From assembly GCA_965658745.1 (NCBI GenBank), contig CBFHTK010000003.1, positions 310,001 to 374,000 of the forward strand: a stretch of 64,000 nucleotides of DNA, read 5' to 3'. The notes beneath the pieces are model-generated. The model did not search any database. It had not been told where the DNA came from and saw only the letters and a list, made by a program, of their open reading frames with translations. Source of the DNA: JAHDFB01 sp965658745. GTDB taxonomy: Bacteria; Bacteroidota; Bacteroidia; Chitinophagales; Saprospiraceae. Position numbers and translations under genes: made by a program. Below are positions 44,788 to 54,947 of the stretch, in pieces. The first letter of the stretch is position 1, and the number at the start of each line of letters is the position of its first letter.

Positions 44788-46905
44788 TTACATCCCGAAA
44801 TCCATTCTTTTATCTTTCACTTCTGCATTATCTTTCATTGCATCAAACAATAAGAAATTTACATTCTGTCTAGCTTTCATATTCTCTGATTGCTTTGAGA
44901 ATACAGAATTTGAAGCTGTGTTTGTAGTTTTTGATTTCACATTGATTTTATACACAGCATCTTCGCCGATGATAGCTTCTGAATTACCTCCTTCTGGCGT
45001 AGCAATAATAGCAGCAACGACATTCGGCTGATAACCAATTTCTTGTAAAAACGCTGATGATGTTCTAGCGGTAGGAATATTTCCAGTTGTTGCTCCCTCC
45101 ATAGAAGCAAGTTCAGAAATAGCTTTTCCTGACATCATTTCTGCTATCTTTTGTCCTTTAGCATATTGCATAACTTGATCAGAAATAGAATTCTTTACAT
45201 CAGCTAATTTAGACATTCCTTTACTAGTAGTGGCTTGCAAAGCAGGAATTACCAACTGGCTTTCGTAATTAAATAGTTCATCTCTAAATGTGTACATATC
45301 AGGAGACACGTCTCCTACGTCAGTATTGTCATTGAATGCCCACAATACGATATTTCTCGCATCATCAGCAAATACAAATTCTTCAAATTGGTAATCTTTC
45401 TTCTTAAGTATCTTACTTGTTCTAAGACTAGCACTTGGGTACTTAGCATAATTACTTCTGAAAGTTGTTATATCTCTATTGTCACTGATAAATTCTGCAG
45501 CATTATTTGTAATTAGGCCTACAGTTTCTTGACTAGGTTCAATTCCTGTGTTGATAAATGCAACTTTGAATTTAGGATCTTCAGTTGTAAATCTTCTTTC
45601 AGTAATCTTAATCAAGTGAACACCATTATCAGTTTGGACTCTATATACTTTGTTCAAGTCACCTGTAAAAAATGCAGGAGTGTTGATCTCAGGGAAAAAC
45701 TGACCTTGCGTTACATAACCCAAGTCTCCACCTTTACTCGCAGTAGATGGATCTTGACTATACTTAATTGCTAGTGAATCGAACTCTTCAATTCCTCTAT
45801 CAATAAGATTTTTCAAACTGTCAAGGTATTCAATAGACTCATTTACTAATGACGTGTTTGTTCTTTCAACTGGTCTAAAAATGTGACTAAGTTTTACAGA
45901 GTCAGCAACAACTTTACGATCAATCAATTTCATTGCTGAGTAGTAACGTTCATTAACAATTGGTCCATGCACCGCTCCGATTTCCATTTCTGATGCTACA
46001 TCTTGAAATGCTTCAGGAAGGTCTTCGGTTTTGAAATAGAAATTCACGTAGTTACCGCCGTTTGCAACAGCATATAAAGAATCTCCTTCAGTCTTTGCTT
46101 CAAATTCTATTGCTTTTTCGGTAACAGAAGCAAGAATGTCTGCTGAATCCTTTGCACTTGGAGTAATATCAAATACAACATATTCTACTACTCTTCCATC
46201 CTCCTTATTATTGTAAAGGTTTTTATTCTCTTCCATATATGCTTTGTAATCGGCATCTGTAAGGCTGATTTCATTATCAGCTACTGCACTAAATGGAACT
46301 TTCACATAATCAATATCAGCTGCGATGCTATTGGTCTTTGACAACTCTTCTGCCATCCAAGTTGGTGTGTAAATTCCTTTACTTACCATAGTACCGATCT
46401 TATTCTGTATTTCAAGGTTCTCAGCTTGCTTCGTTTTTTCATTCCACAAAGCCATAAAGTTTTGGTTTACAGTTCCATTATCTAAATTAGTTTTTACGTC
46501 TAATAGATTCTGGCGATTAACTGTACCAGTTCTCGGATCGCGAAATAGCTGCTGAATTACTGGAGATAAACGACTGCCAAATAACAGGTCTTCCATTTCC
46601 TCTTCAGAAACTCTTAAGCCCAAAGCCTCTGCCTCATTACTTACCAATGTCCGAGTAATTAAATCATCAAATACTTTACTTCTTAATTGATTTCCAGTAA
46701 TTCCTGTTGAATTTGACTCAATACTTTCCAATCTCTGTAGTTGCTGAACATCTACCTTGTCTCCATTAACTGAAAATGCAGTCGACCCTTGTGAACCTCC
46801 GCCACCTGGACCTGATGAATCCATCATCATAAATGCTATGAGCGCCACACCTAAAAGTGCAAAGACGAACCACATGTTTTGTCTAATCTTACCAATTAAA
46901 GCCAT
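44788..46905 (-). CDS. PpiD/SurA-like periplasmic peptidyl-prolyl isomerase
   Basis: One membrane segment near residues 12-28 anchors the 705-residue protein. The next 130 residues follow the SurA_N pattern (QLRSKVFDDLITRTLVSNEAEAL). A parvulin domain lies in the middle (around KLSHIFRPVERTN ... FDSLAIKYSQDPSTASKGGDLGYVTQGQF), with the family motif GGDLGYV. A long helical tail follows. It should assist folding of exported proteins. Length and layout match PpiD of Bacteroidota. A 400-base gene-free region lies upstream. Confidence 0.9.
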   Translation of the reverse strand: MALIGKIRQNMWFVFALLGVALIAFMMMDSSGPGGGGSQGSTAFSVNGDKVDVQQLQRLESIESNSTGITGNQLRSKVFDDLITRTLVSNEAEALGLRVSEEEMEDLLFGSRLSPVIQQLFRDPRTGTVNRQNLLDVKTNLDNGTVNQNFMALWNEKTKQAENLEIQNKIGTMVSKGIYTPTWMAEELSKTNSIAADIDYVKVPFSAVADNEISLTDADYKAYMEENKNLYNNKEDGRVVEYVVFDITPSAKDSADILASVTEKAIEFEAKTEGDSLYAVANGGNYVNFYFKTEDLPEAFQDVASEMEIGAVHGPIVNERYYSAMKLIDRKVVADSVKLSHIFRPVERTNTSLVNESIEYLDSLKNLIDRGIEEFDSLAIKYSQDPSTASKGGDLGYVTQGQFFPEINTPAFFTGDLNKVYRVQTDNGVHLIKITERRFTTEDPKFKVAFINTGIEPSQETVGLITNNAAEFISDNRDITTFRSNYAKYPSASLRTSKILKKKDYQFEEFVFADDARNIVLWAFNDNTDVGDVSPDMYTFRDELFNYESQLVIPALQATTSKGMSKLADVKNSISDQVMQYAKGQKIAEMMSGKAISELASMEGATTGNIPTARTSSAFLQEIGYQPNVVAAIIATPEGGNSEAIIGEDAVYKINVKSKTTNTASNSVFSKQSENMKARQNVNFLLFDAMKDNAEVKDKRMDFGM

Positions 46906-47319
46906 TGTCTATATTTGATTTATATTTTTTCTAAAATTTAGTCATTTTATACTTTCGAGAGTGGCCTTCTATTCAAATCCGCTCAAAAAAGTTCTCGCTG
47001 AAATTGAAGTAGATAGCTTTTATACCCCGTATGAACCACAGCAAACCAAGCTGAAACCGCTATAAAATATAGATTTCACTCAAGATCAGCTCGTTAGGAA
47101 ACTAAGCACTCCCCAAAAAGATTTGCAAAGTTAGCTTGTTTCTGTTAATTTACCCTGAAATATGGACTAGAAAATACTTCCTTGAACGGAAATATCGCAC
47201 ATAGCATTTCTTAAATTGAGTACAATTTTTTCTATATGTTACTGCTGAATTGGATAGAAAATAAAGATTTTCTGCTCACCATCATCTGTTGGTCTATATT
47301 TGCTTAAAAAAGTCTTTGT
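46906..47319. other. gene-free intergenic region
   Basis: Divergent promoters for the PpiD-like and GT39-like genes should lie here, but I cannot place a good -33/-7 pair. A 34-codon GTG frame (from about 46962) exists on the plus strand; I do not consider it a gene. Confidence 0.3.
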
Positions 47320-48774
47320 TTGAATTTCTCAACTATAAAATTGGCTAAATACGTACAAGACAATTTGCCTCTGCTAGTCGGAATTATTATCCTACTGTTG
47401 ATCTGGACGATAAGTTGCACAAACTCTTTTTTCTGGGACACAGTTCAATTTGGATCTCTGCACGCTCATTTCTATTTTGAATCTGGTTTTAGCAACTTCT
47501 TTCTCCCCGCTGAAATGGATAGTGGGCATCCTCCCTTTTTTGGAATGTATATTGCTGGAGCTTGGAAATTACTAGGTAAAACACTCTTTGTTTCGCACTT
47601 AGCTTTACTTCCATTTATCCTCTTATTGGGTTTTCAATATTACAAGCTTGTATGTAATTTCATAGAGGGCTCCTGGGCAAGGACAATCGCGATGCTTATT
47701 TTCTGTCTAGATCCCTGCCTGAGTGGACAATTTGTGCTTGTTTCTCCTGATGTAATACTATTGCTAGGATTTGTGATTAGTTTAAGATCTGTTTTAGAAA
47801 ACAGAAAGGGAATGCTTACCTTAGGTCTTGTTATCCTATGTTTGATAAGCATGCGAGGATATATGATTTCCGCAGCTTTGGGCTGTTTCTATATTTTGAA
47901 ATTGTTCTATCCTAAGGGTACAGAAAATCCGAACAAGGGTCGATTAAGTGTTCTTTTTCCTTTTGTGCCTGGAGCACTAATTGCAATAGGTTTCTTGATT
48001 GCTCACTTTATGCACGCTGGTTGGGTCGGTTATCATGAAGATTCACCATGGGCTGACTCTTTTTTGTTGGTTGATGTGCAGGGAATGCTGAAAAATTCAG
48101 CAATAATTATCTGGAGACTGCTTGATTTTGGACGCATTTTTTTGTGGATACCTATTGTACTATTTCTAATAAAATGGTGGAGAGCTAAAGTTGCAGTAAC
48201 AAAATCTGAGAGAGGGGTTTTTATAATTCTTCTACTTCTAGCAATTTGGCTTTTACCGTCAATGCTAATTCATCAATATCTAACTGGTCATCGATATCTG
48301 CTGCCGATTATGCTTTTGGGGCAGCTTTTAGCCTGGATCAGTTTAGAAAAGCTAGTAAGGGAAATAAATACTAAAAAACTACTCTATAGTCTCGTCGCGA
48401 TTGGTATAATCACTGGTAATTTTTGGATTTACTCTGATAAGATCGCTATGGGCTGGGATTCTACCTTAGCACATTTACCTTATTATGAATTGCGTATTGA
48501 AATGATCGAGTACATTGATGAGCAAAATATAGATTTACAATCCATAGGTTCTCAATTTCCAAATGTACTCCCAATGAAGTACATTGATCTCTCAGACCGA
48601 AACGAGCGATTTGCTCATCAAGATCTTGAATCACAAGACTATATCTTATATAGCAATGTCTTTAATGATTTTTCAGACGAAGACATTGATCGTCTGCAAA
48701 GCTTTTGGGTTCCTATCAAAAAAGCTAGCAAAATGGGAGTACATATGACTCTTTACAAACGACCTGACCAATAG
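47320..48774 (+). CDS. GT39-like polyprenyl-phosphate sugar glycosyltransferase (membrane)
   Basis: About 10-12 membrane segments are visible. After the first one, the acidic motif in FFWDTVQFGSLHAHFYFE and the DSGHPPFF motif fit the GT-C/ArnT-like fold with its DxxxxxGHPP catalytic loop. Such enzymes transfer a sugar from a lipid-linked donor. The C-terminal soluble part has no known domain. The frame starts with TTG; no ATG exists before the first membrane segment. The gene stands alone, so its acceptor is unknown. Confidence 0.72.
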   Translation: MNFSTIKLAKYVQDNLPLLVGIIILLLIWTISCTNSFFWDTVQFGSLHAHFYFESGFSNFFLPAEMDSGHPPFFGMYIAGAWKLLGKTLFVSHLALLPFILLLGFQYYKLVCNFIEGSWARTIAMLIFCLDPCLSGQFVLVSPDVILLLGFVISLRSVLENRKGMLTLGLVILCLISMRGYMISAALGCFYILKLFYPKGTENPNKGRLSVLFPFVPGALIAIGFLIAHFMHAGWVGYHEDSPWADSFLLVDVQGMLKNSAIIIWRLLDFGRIFLWIPIVLFLIKWWRAKVAVTKSERGVFIILLLLAIWLLPSMLIHQYLTGHRYLLPIMLLGQLLAWISLEKLVREINTKKLLYSLVAIGIITGNFWIYSDKIAMGWDSTLAHLPYYELRIEMIEYIDEQNIDLQSIGSQFPNVLPMKYIDLSDRNERFAHQDLESQDYILYSNVFNDFSDEDIDRLQSFWVPIKKASKMGVHMTLYKRPDQ

Positions 48775-48786
48775 CAAATATTATAC

Positions 48787-49606
48787 TTATGAACCAGGAA
48801 GTAATTTTTTCATTTGAGCGTACTTAGAAGTATTTGTCATATCTCCAGAACAATTCAAAGATGATTCCCAGTTGACGAGATCTTCAATTCGGTTCTTTGG
48901 GCTAAGGTGCGTACTCATAAACTCTGGAGGCGTTGGTTGATTCTGTAATTTAATAAAGAACCCTGCAGCGCCATCACTATTGTAAGCGGTGTTACATAGA
49001 TACTTTACACTATATTCACCAGCTTCAGATTCATGAGATCTACTGAACTTCAAATTAACTAGTGCTCCAACTATTTGTTCTGCTGCTTGACGTTCACCTA
49101 ATACCGCATCCAAGAGAACTGAAATACCAAGAGATTTCGTCAATTGTCTTGTACTATGTCTTCGATCTGCATGTGCCATTTCATGACCTAAAACACCTAT
49201 TAGTTCGTCTTCGCTATCGAGAAACTTGATCAGTCCGGTATAGATGTATATAGCCTCCAGGTGTAGCAAAGGCATTTAATGTTTCATCGTCATTGATAAT
49301 AGTTATATCCCAGACGAACTCATCTTTTTACTTCAACTGATCTGTTGCCAATATTTTATCACGTAAATCGTAGACATAATCATAAATCTGCTCATTCCCT
49401 TGCCTCTTTAGAACTGGAAACTCACGAGGAGAACTAGCTATATCTTGTTGAACTTGCTTACCAAGTGTTATATCTTCTGTGTATGGAAAGACATTTACGT
49501 TTGAAACAGCATCTGAGGCTTAACCAAATGTTTTCTTTGTCCATGCGCAAGAATATAGCAAGCCAAAAGTGACCAACAGCAGTAATGAGATTTTATATGA
49601 TTTCAT
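48787..49606 (-). pseudogene. decayed M48 family metallopeptidase lipoprotein
   Basis: The gene begins at the ATG at 49606 with a lipoprotein signal (ending LLYSCA) and reads on as an M48 protein, but with TAA stops at 49520-49522 and 49328-49330. Just before the core a 2-base loss in a TA run near 49249 shifts frame (ATPGGY continues into YIYTGLIKFL). The remaining 163 codons keep the zinc motif LGHEMAHADRRHS and ESEAGEYSVKYL. Three independent lesions show a true pseudogene. It follows hutH by 10 bases. Confidence 0.85.
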
Positions 49607-49616
49607 TTTGTGTGAT

Positions 49617-51116
49617 TTATTTTGAAATGAAGGAATCAAGTCCGCCTTCTGTTATCCAATTCTTGATTAAACGCAGTTGTTCACCAAGTACAATATCTTT
49701 TTCAATAAATTTAACTTCTTTTCGCACTAGTTGGTGTAGCGACTTCACTGTTGAACTGCAGTTTTCAATTTTCTGAAAGTCTAGAGCTTGACATGCAGCT
49801 AGCAATTCAATTGCTAAAATCTGATATAGGTTTTCAACGACTGTATATAGCTTTCTACCTGCATTGGCCGCCATACTTACATGATCTTCCTGACCTTTTG
49901 ACGATGTGATTGAATCAATAGAAGACGGCGTACAAAGCTGTTTATTCTCACTTACGATTGCTGCTGCAGTATATTGGGCTATCATAAAACCAGAGTTAAG
50001 TCCTTGTTCAGAGACCAAATAATTGGGAAGTCCTCTTTTGCCGTCAAGTAAATTAAATGTTCGTCGCTCTGAAATACTACCCAATTCTGCTAGAGCTATG
50101 GCTAAAAAGTCGTTCGCAAGCGCGATAGGCTGAGCATGAAAATTTCCACCGCTAATAACATCATCAGTGTCACTGAAAATAAGAGGGTTATCTGTGACAG
50201 CATTTATCTCACGAGTCATAACATTCGTACAGTGAATGATGGTGTCTAGACTAGCTCCGTGAACCTGAGGACTACAACGAAATGCATATGGATCTTGTAC
50301 AAATTCAGCACTTTTAGTCGGTAATTTCCCGTCTTGGAGTAGGCCTCTAATTTCAGCGGCAGTTTCTATTTGTCCATGCTGATTTCGTACTTTATGAACT
50401 CGTGGATCGAGCGGATCAACACTACAGCGATAAGCTTCATAAGACATTGCAGTAGTTAGATTGGCTAGGTGATAAAGCTTTTTCCCGTGAATACAAGCGT
50501 AAGCAAGATAGGCAGTTGAAAACTGTGTTCCATTTAATAGTGCAAGACCTTCTTTACCTTGAATAACTATAGGCTCAATATTCTTTTGGCTCAGGGCCAA
50601 ATGAGCGGGTAGTTTGTTTCCGTCAAGATATGCATGACCTTCACCAACAAGGTTAATAGCTAGATGCGATAATGGAGCTAAATCTCCTGATGCTCCCAGA
50701 GATCCTTGTTGAAACATCTCTGGTCTTATACCAGCATTATAAATTGCTACCATATGCTCCAACAAACTATACCTAACGCCTGAACAAGCTAATGATAAAT
50801 TCTTAATCTTCAACGCTTGAATGAGTCGTACTATCTCCGGTTGAACTTCGGGACCTGTACCACATGCATGTGAACGGATCAGATTAAGTTGTAAATCATG
50901 TATTTTCTCTCGATGTATTTTGATATCGCACAACGAACCAAATCCAGTATTGATTCCGTAAATAGGATCATCGCTTGAGTCAACTTTATCTTCTAGATAT
51001 GCTCTATTAGAAGACACAAGATCCTCAATTATTCCATCTAATTCAAGAGGGCCTGAATCACTCAGTATCAACTCTATATGAGAACTATCCCAGGCTTGAT
51101 CACTTATACGAATCAT
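49617..51116 (-). CDS. hutH: histidine ammonia-lyase family enzyme
   Basis: The enzyme deaminates histidine to urocanate. The autocatalytic MIO prosthetic group forms from Ala142-Ser143-Gly144, seen in GSLGASGDLAPLSHLA. The active-site Tyr is in YGINTGFGSL. Length 499 is typical. No other hut genes are in the window, so a tyrosine- or phenylalanine-specific function cannot be excluded by context, but the residues after the MIO look like histidine lyases. A -7-like box (CAAAATTA on the plus strand, TAATTTTG on the minus) lies 22-29 bases upstream. Confidence 0.88.
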   Translation of the reverse strand: MIRISDQAWDSSHIELILSDSGPLELDGIIEDLVSSNRAYLEDKVDSSDDPIYGINTGFGSLCDIKIHREKIHDLQLNLIRSHACGTGPEVQPEIVRLIQALKIKNLSLACSGVRYSLLEHMVAIYNAGIRPEMFQQGSLGASGDLAPLSHLAINLVGEGHAYLDGNKLPAHLALSQKNIEPIVIQGKEGLALLNGTQFSTAYLAYACIHGKKLYHLANLTTAMSYEAYRCSVDPLDPRVHKVRNQHGQIETAAEIRGLLQDGKLPTKSAEFVQDPYAFRCSPQVHGASLDTIIHCTNVMTREINAVTDNPLIFSDTDDVISGGNFHAQPIALANDFLAIALAELGSISERRTFNLLDGKRGLPNYLVSEQGLNSGFMIAQYTAAAIVSENKQLCTPSSIDSITSSKGQEDHVSMAANAGRKLYTVVENLYQILAIELLAACQALDFQKIENCSSTVKSLHQLVRKEVKFIEKDIVLGEQLRLIKNWITEGGLDSFISK

Positions 51117-51393
51117 ATTTAGTTAATTTTTCAACGGCAAAATTACGTAACGAATTGATATATATGTGGTTTTAGAACTTGATTTGCTTGAAAATACAAT
51201 CGTGTCCGAATAACATACGAAGGCATATGCCGTTAAACTTAGGTTAAAAACTAGATCAAAAAAGTAGACTCTTGCAATCTAATACATTGAATATCAATTT
51301 ATTAAATAAAAATATTTTTAATTCTATGATTTTAACTATGAAACTTTTGCATTCAGAAAATAGTCTGTATTTATGAAGCAACTAATAAAATGC

Positions 51394-51401
51394 TAATTTT
51401 G
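51394..51401 (+). promoter_or_regulatory. candidate -7 box for the ompH pair
   Basis: TAATTTTG fits TAnnTTTG, 20 bases before the ATG. The -33 element is not clear. Confidence 0.35.
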
Positions 51402-51421
51402 ACACTCAAATTTGAAAAGAT

Positions 51422-51934
51422 ATGAAACAGAAATTATTTATCCTCGCATTCTTAATGTTCGGAATGTTAAGTATGACACATGCACAGCGATTGGCAATTG
51501 TAGATGTTAACGCATTACTCCAAGAAATGGATGACTACAAAGTAGCGCAAGGAGAGCTCGACAAGGTCGCATCTAAATGGCGTCAAGAAATATCCATCGA
51601 AATGGATAAGGTAAAAAGTATGTATAATAAATATCAAGCAGAACAAGTCCTTTTAAGCGATGAAGTACGAGCTCAAAGAGAAGAAGAAATCGTAAACACA
51701 GAGAAGAAAGTAATGGACATGCAGAAATTGCGCTTTGGTCCTGAAGGAGACCTGTTCAAAAGACGTCAGGAGTTGGTAAAACCCGTTCAAAATAAAGTTA
51801 TGGCAGCGATTGAAGCATATGCAGATGATCGTGGATATGATCTTATTATTGATAAAGGCGGAAGCGCTGGTATTCTGTTCTTAAATGAAGATTATGACAA
51901 AACAGATGATATCAGAAAGCGTTTGAGAAATTAA
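51422..51934 (+). CDS. OmpH/Skp family periplasmic chaperone (first copy)
   Basis: A signal peptide (ending THAQ) is followed by LAIVDVNALLQEMDDYK, a long charged coiled coil and the beta ending YDLIIDKGGSAGILFLNE, the OmpH/Skp layout at 170 residues. Skp-like trimers hold outer-membrane proteins during transit. bamA, the usual neighbour, is absent here. A second copy follows 90 bases downstream. Confidence 0.88.
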   Translation: MKQKLFILAFLMFGMLSMTHAQRLAIVDVNALLQEMDDYKVAQGELDKVASKWRQEISIEMDKVKSMYNKYQAEQVLLSDEVRAQREEEIVNTEKKVMDMQKLRFGPEGDLFKRRQELVKPVQNKVMAAIEAYADDRGYDLIIDKGGSAGILFLNEDYDKTDDIRKRLRN

Positions 51935-52024
51935 AATTACATTTGCGCAAATTTTGAAAACAGCGCAGATCTAGATCTACGCTACGACAATTATAAAATT
52001 ACTAGGTTACAAATTTTTAAAAAG

Positions 52025-52537
52025 ATGAAAAACACAATCAGAACAGTACTTAGTTTAATGATCCTAAGTTTTGCTTTCTTGCAAGTTCAAGCTCAGAAAA
52101 TAGGTTATGTAAACTCTCAAGAAGTAATTGCTGATATGGCAGAAGTTAAAGAGGCAAACAGCAATTTAGAGACTTACGGAGCACAGCTACAAAAGCGCGC
52201 AGAGCAGATGTACAAAAGCTTAGAAACTAAAGCAGCTGCTTTACAGCAAAAAAGAGACGGTGGCGAACTTTCTCCTAAGCAATTAGAAATTGAAATGGCT
52301 AATCTTCAAAAGGAAGAGCAGAAATTAATTGACTTTCAATCATCAAGTCAGAATGATATAGCTGCAAAACAAAACGAATTATTACAACCTATCTTGGATA
52401 GAGTTCAAGTTGCTATCGATGAAGTTGCTGCTGCTGAAGGTTACACATATATTTTTGACTCAAGTCAAGGTATTATCCTTTATGCAGATGATTCTACAAA
52501 TATCACAAGTGAAGTAAAAGCTAAATTGGGCATGTAA
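52025..52537 (+). CDS. OmpH/Skp family periplasmic chaperone (second copy)
   Basis: The signal peptide ends VQAQ. The mature protein starts KIGYVNSQEVIADM and ends YTYIFDSSQGIILYADDS, with a coiled coil between, again 170 residues. The two paralogues differ clearly in sequence, so the duplication is old. It is the last gene of the pair and is followed by a terminator. Confidence 0.88.
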   Translation: MKNTIRTVLSLMILSFAFLQVQAQKIGYVNSQEVIADMAEVKEANSNLETYGAQLQKRAEQMYKSLETKAAALQQKRDGGELSPKQLEIEMANLQKEEQKLIDFQSSSQNDIAAKQNELLQPILDRVQVAIDEVAAAEGYTYIFDSSQGIILYADDSTNITSEVKAKLGM

Positions 52538-52556
52538 GCCTCAATTACTCGATAAA

Positions 52557-52592
52557 AAAGCGCTAGCAAATTATTGGTAGCGCTTTTTTTAT
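52557..52592 (+). terminator. intrinsic terminator after the ompH pair
   Basis: AGCGCTA and TAGCGCT pair around a 12-base loop and run into T7. A-rich sequence before it may allow use on both strands. Confidence 0.82.
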
Positions 52593-52626
52593 GCCTTGTA
52601 ATTATCAAACTTCTAAGCTAATCATT

Positions 52627-53004
52627 CTAATTAAGATATTGCCTAATAATCTTGACCAGCTCATCATCCGGAAGTCGATTTCCTAGGTGCTGCTCCATGG
52701 TATCAAGCATTCGATTGAGCATTTCTTCTCGAAATCCAAGTTTCAAGCCAAATTTGACTGCGAATTTCCGTTCAGTATCATCAACGTGCTCATCGATCTT
52801 TATTAAGAATAGCAGATAGTAAAGTATAGTCATTCTATCTTTTTCAGCTTTTGGAATTTCTGTATGGGCTGGATTGTAGTTCGTGAGATCAATACCATTC
52901 TCTTCCATCACTTTAGAAATAAACTGCTTCTCTGGATCACTGAATTCTTGATCCGCAACTGCCATCTGATAAAGTAGTTCTATTAATATTTGGTTGTAAT
53001 TCAT
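52627..53004 (-). CDS. TerB-like protein
   Basis: The all-helical 125-residue protein fits the TerB/DjlA-N fold: ILIELLYQMAVADQEFSDPEKQFI near the start, with acidic residues in VADQEFSDPE, and a repeated half LFLIKIDEHVDDTERKFAVK. The paired D/E motifs suggest metal binding as in TerB. Function is unknown outside tellurite-related operons. The start lies 2 bases after the stop of the GGGP synthase gene, so the two may be co-transcribed. Confidence 0.75.
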   Translation of the reverse strand: MNYNQILIELLYQMAVADQEFSDPEKQFISKVMEENGIDLTNYNPAHTEIPKAEKDRMTILYYLLFLIKIDEHVDDTERKFAVKFGLKLGFREEMLNRMLDTMEQHLGNRLPDDELVKIIRQYLN

Positions 53005-53006
53005 CT

Positions 53007-53750
53007 TTATATTTTACCAAGTGCTTTGGAAATATCCGTAATTAGATTAGGGTTTTTTTCAACTGCATTTCCCACGACGATCATGTCCGCTCCTGCTTGT
53101 ACAATCTTTTGGGCTTGAGCCGCATCAGAAATACCGCCTCCTATTATCACTGGAATTTCAACTGCTTGACTAACAGACTCTATCATTTCAGTAGGCACGC
53201 AGTGCTTGGCACCACTTCCAGCATCCAAAAAAAGTTGCTTAAGACCCAGCATTTCACCTGCGATGGCCGTAGAAACTGCAATATCTTCCTTGTTTCTAGG
53301 AATCGGGTTAGTATTGCTGATATATTGTACAGTAGTAGTCACACCGCCGTCGACCAACATATATCCTGTTGAAATTACTTCCAACGGGCTAATTTTCAAA
53401 TAAGGAGCTGCGATAACCTGATTTCCGATCAAAAGCTCAGCATTACGTCCAGAAATCAACGACAAAAACAACATGCCGTCAGCATAATATGATAATTGGT
53501 AAGAATTTCCAGGAAACAAAACTGTAGGTATGGTGCATCGATCTTTTATCATCTTAATCACCTCATCAAGCATGTTGTTAACAATTAAACTTCCACCAAT
53601 AAAGAAATAATCAACTTTAGCAGAAGTCGCTAACTCGATAATATGATCTACTTTCGTTAACCGCAACTTATCGGGATCGATGAGTATAGCAAGTCGCTTG
53701 GTCTGTGTTTCCTTTGCAGAAACTAAATCCTGATAAATTGATGATTTCAT
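53007..53750 (-). CDS. geranylgeranylglyceryl/heptaprenylglyceryl phosphate synthase
   Basis: The TIM-barrel prenyltransferase joins a polyprenyl diphosphate to sn-glycerol-1-phosphate. Diagnostic segments are LIDPDKL near the start, YFFIGGSLI, TVLFPGN, and the phosphate-binding loops VIIGGGISDAAQA and VVGNAVEKNP. Archaeal-type ether lipid enzymes of this family (group II) are known in Bacteroidota; their end product there is not well defined. Length 247 is standard. It is followed by the TerB-like gene on the same strand. Confidence 0.92.
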   Translation of the reverse strand: MKSSIYQDLVSAKETQTKRLAILIDPDKLRLTKVDHIIELATSAKVDYFFIGGSLIVNNMLDEVIKMIKDRCTIPTVLFPGNSYQLSYYADGMLFLSLISGRNAELLIGNQVIAAPYLKISPLEVISTGYMLVDGGVTTTVQYISNTNPIPRNKEDIAVSTAIAGEMLGLKQLFLDAGSGAKHCVPTEMIESVSQAVEIPVIIGGGISDAAQAQKIVQAGADMIVVGNAVEKNPNLITDISKALGKI

Positions 53751-53807
53751 GCGCTACATTGAAAAACAAAGATAGCGATATTGTCCAAAAAACTAGTTAT
53801 CGGTCTG

Positions 53808-54710
53808 TTATAGATAAATTAATTGCCCTACTCCGAAAGTAATGACAAATAGCAAAGTCGTCAAGGCCATTTGTTTGAGATAAGGATCAAGTCGATCAGC
53901 ATCTGTGAAGGAACGGACCGCTGTCGCATTCTTATATAAAAATGGAAGAATAATCAGAAAAAGTAATTGAAATAAACCTTCATAGTGAAGCACTACATAA
54001 ATTGAACTACATAAAACACCTGCAAGCAGAATTGCGTAGTGATAAATAACAGCGCGATCTCGACCAATCCGAACAGGAATAGAAATCTTTCCACTGACTC
54101 GATCTGATTCAATATCTCTAATATTATTGACATTGAGAACAGCTACTGCAAAAAAACTACAGCTCATTGCTGGTAAAACAGATAACCAATCTATCGTTTT
54201 AGTATGCAAAAAGTACGTTCCCATCACCCCAACAATACCAAAAAATATGAAAACGGAAAGATCCCCTAAGCCAGCATATCCGTATGGGTTCTTACCCATC
54301 GTGTATTTGATCGCTGCGGCTATCGCTAAAAGTCCTACTAATAGAAATACCAAAAATTTGACACTAAACCCAACTCCGACTGCAATTAATGCAATCCCTG
54401 AAATCAAACTTAGTACGCTGAAAACAATCACTGCATTAAACATCGCTTTTGAAGAGATTTCTCCTGATTGCACTGACCTTTTGGGACCAACACGTTGATC
54501 ACCATCCAAACCACTTGCTGCATCACCGTAGTCATTTGCAAGGTTACTGAGTATTTGTAAGCAAATGGTAGTAATGAGAGATAGAATGAAAACCCCCCAC
54601 TTCATCTGACTAACTGTAGCAGCTAGAATGCTTCCCATTGAAATGCATGCGATGGCTAAGGGAAGTGACCTTAATCTAAATGCTTTGATCCATGCTTTTG
54701 CTGTTGCCAT
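53808..54710 (-). CDS. menA: 1,4-dihydroxy-2-naphthoate polyprenyltransferase
   Basis: MenA attaches the polyprenyl side chain in menaquinone synthesis. The first Asp-rich motif is NDYGDAASGLDGDQR and the second is NNIRDIESDRVSGK. Eight to nine membrane helices are visible over 300 residues. Together with the adjacent prenyltransferase and the nearby mevalonate-pathway gene, isoprenoid use is a theme of this stretch, though these genes are not one operon. Confidence 0.92.
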   Translation of the reverse strand: MATAKAWIKAFRLRSLPLAIACISMGSILAATVSQMKWGVFILSLITTICLQILSNLANDYGDAASGLDGDQRVGPKRSVQSGEISSKAMFNAVIVFSVLSLISGIALIAVGVGFSVKFLVFLLVGLLAIAAAIKYTMGKNPYGYAGLGDLSVFIFFGIVGVMGTYFLHTKTIDWLSVLPAMSCSFFAVAVLNVNNIRDIESDRVSGKISIPVRIGRDRAVIYHYAILLAGVLCSSIYVVLHYEGLFQLLFLIILPFLYKNATAVRSFTDADRLDPYLKQMALTTLLFVITFGVGQLIYL

Positions 54711-54947
54711 CTAACTGACTCTCAATGTTAATCCTAATAAGCTCCAAAAATACTATATTAAACCATTAAGCTCTAAAGAGCCATCAATTAAACGCACACA
54801 AATAGCTAAAGTTTCACAAATCTATGTGTAGTCAATATGGATCTCGATTATAACAAAATTCTATTTTTCACGTTGTTAATGTTTTAAATTCTATTTTTGG
54901 GATCGATTTTACGGAAGTGTTTCCTGCAAACAAAATATTAAGCATAC

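Noticed and set aside
46962..47064. GTG-started 34-codon frame in the PpiD-like/GT39-like intergenic region
   Set aside because: No similarity recognised, no clear ribosome binding site and no promoter; chance is sufficient.
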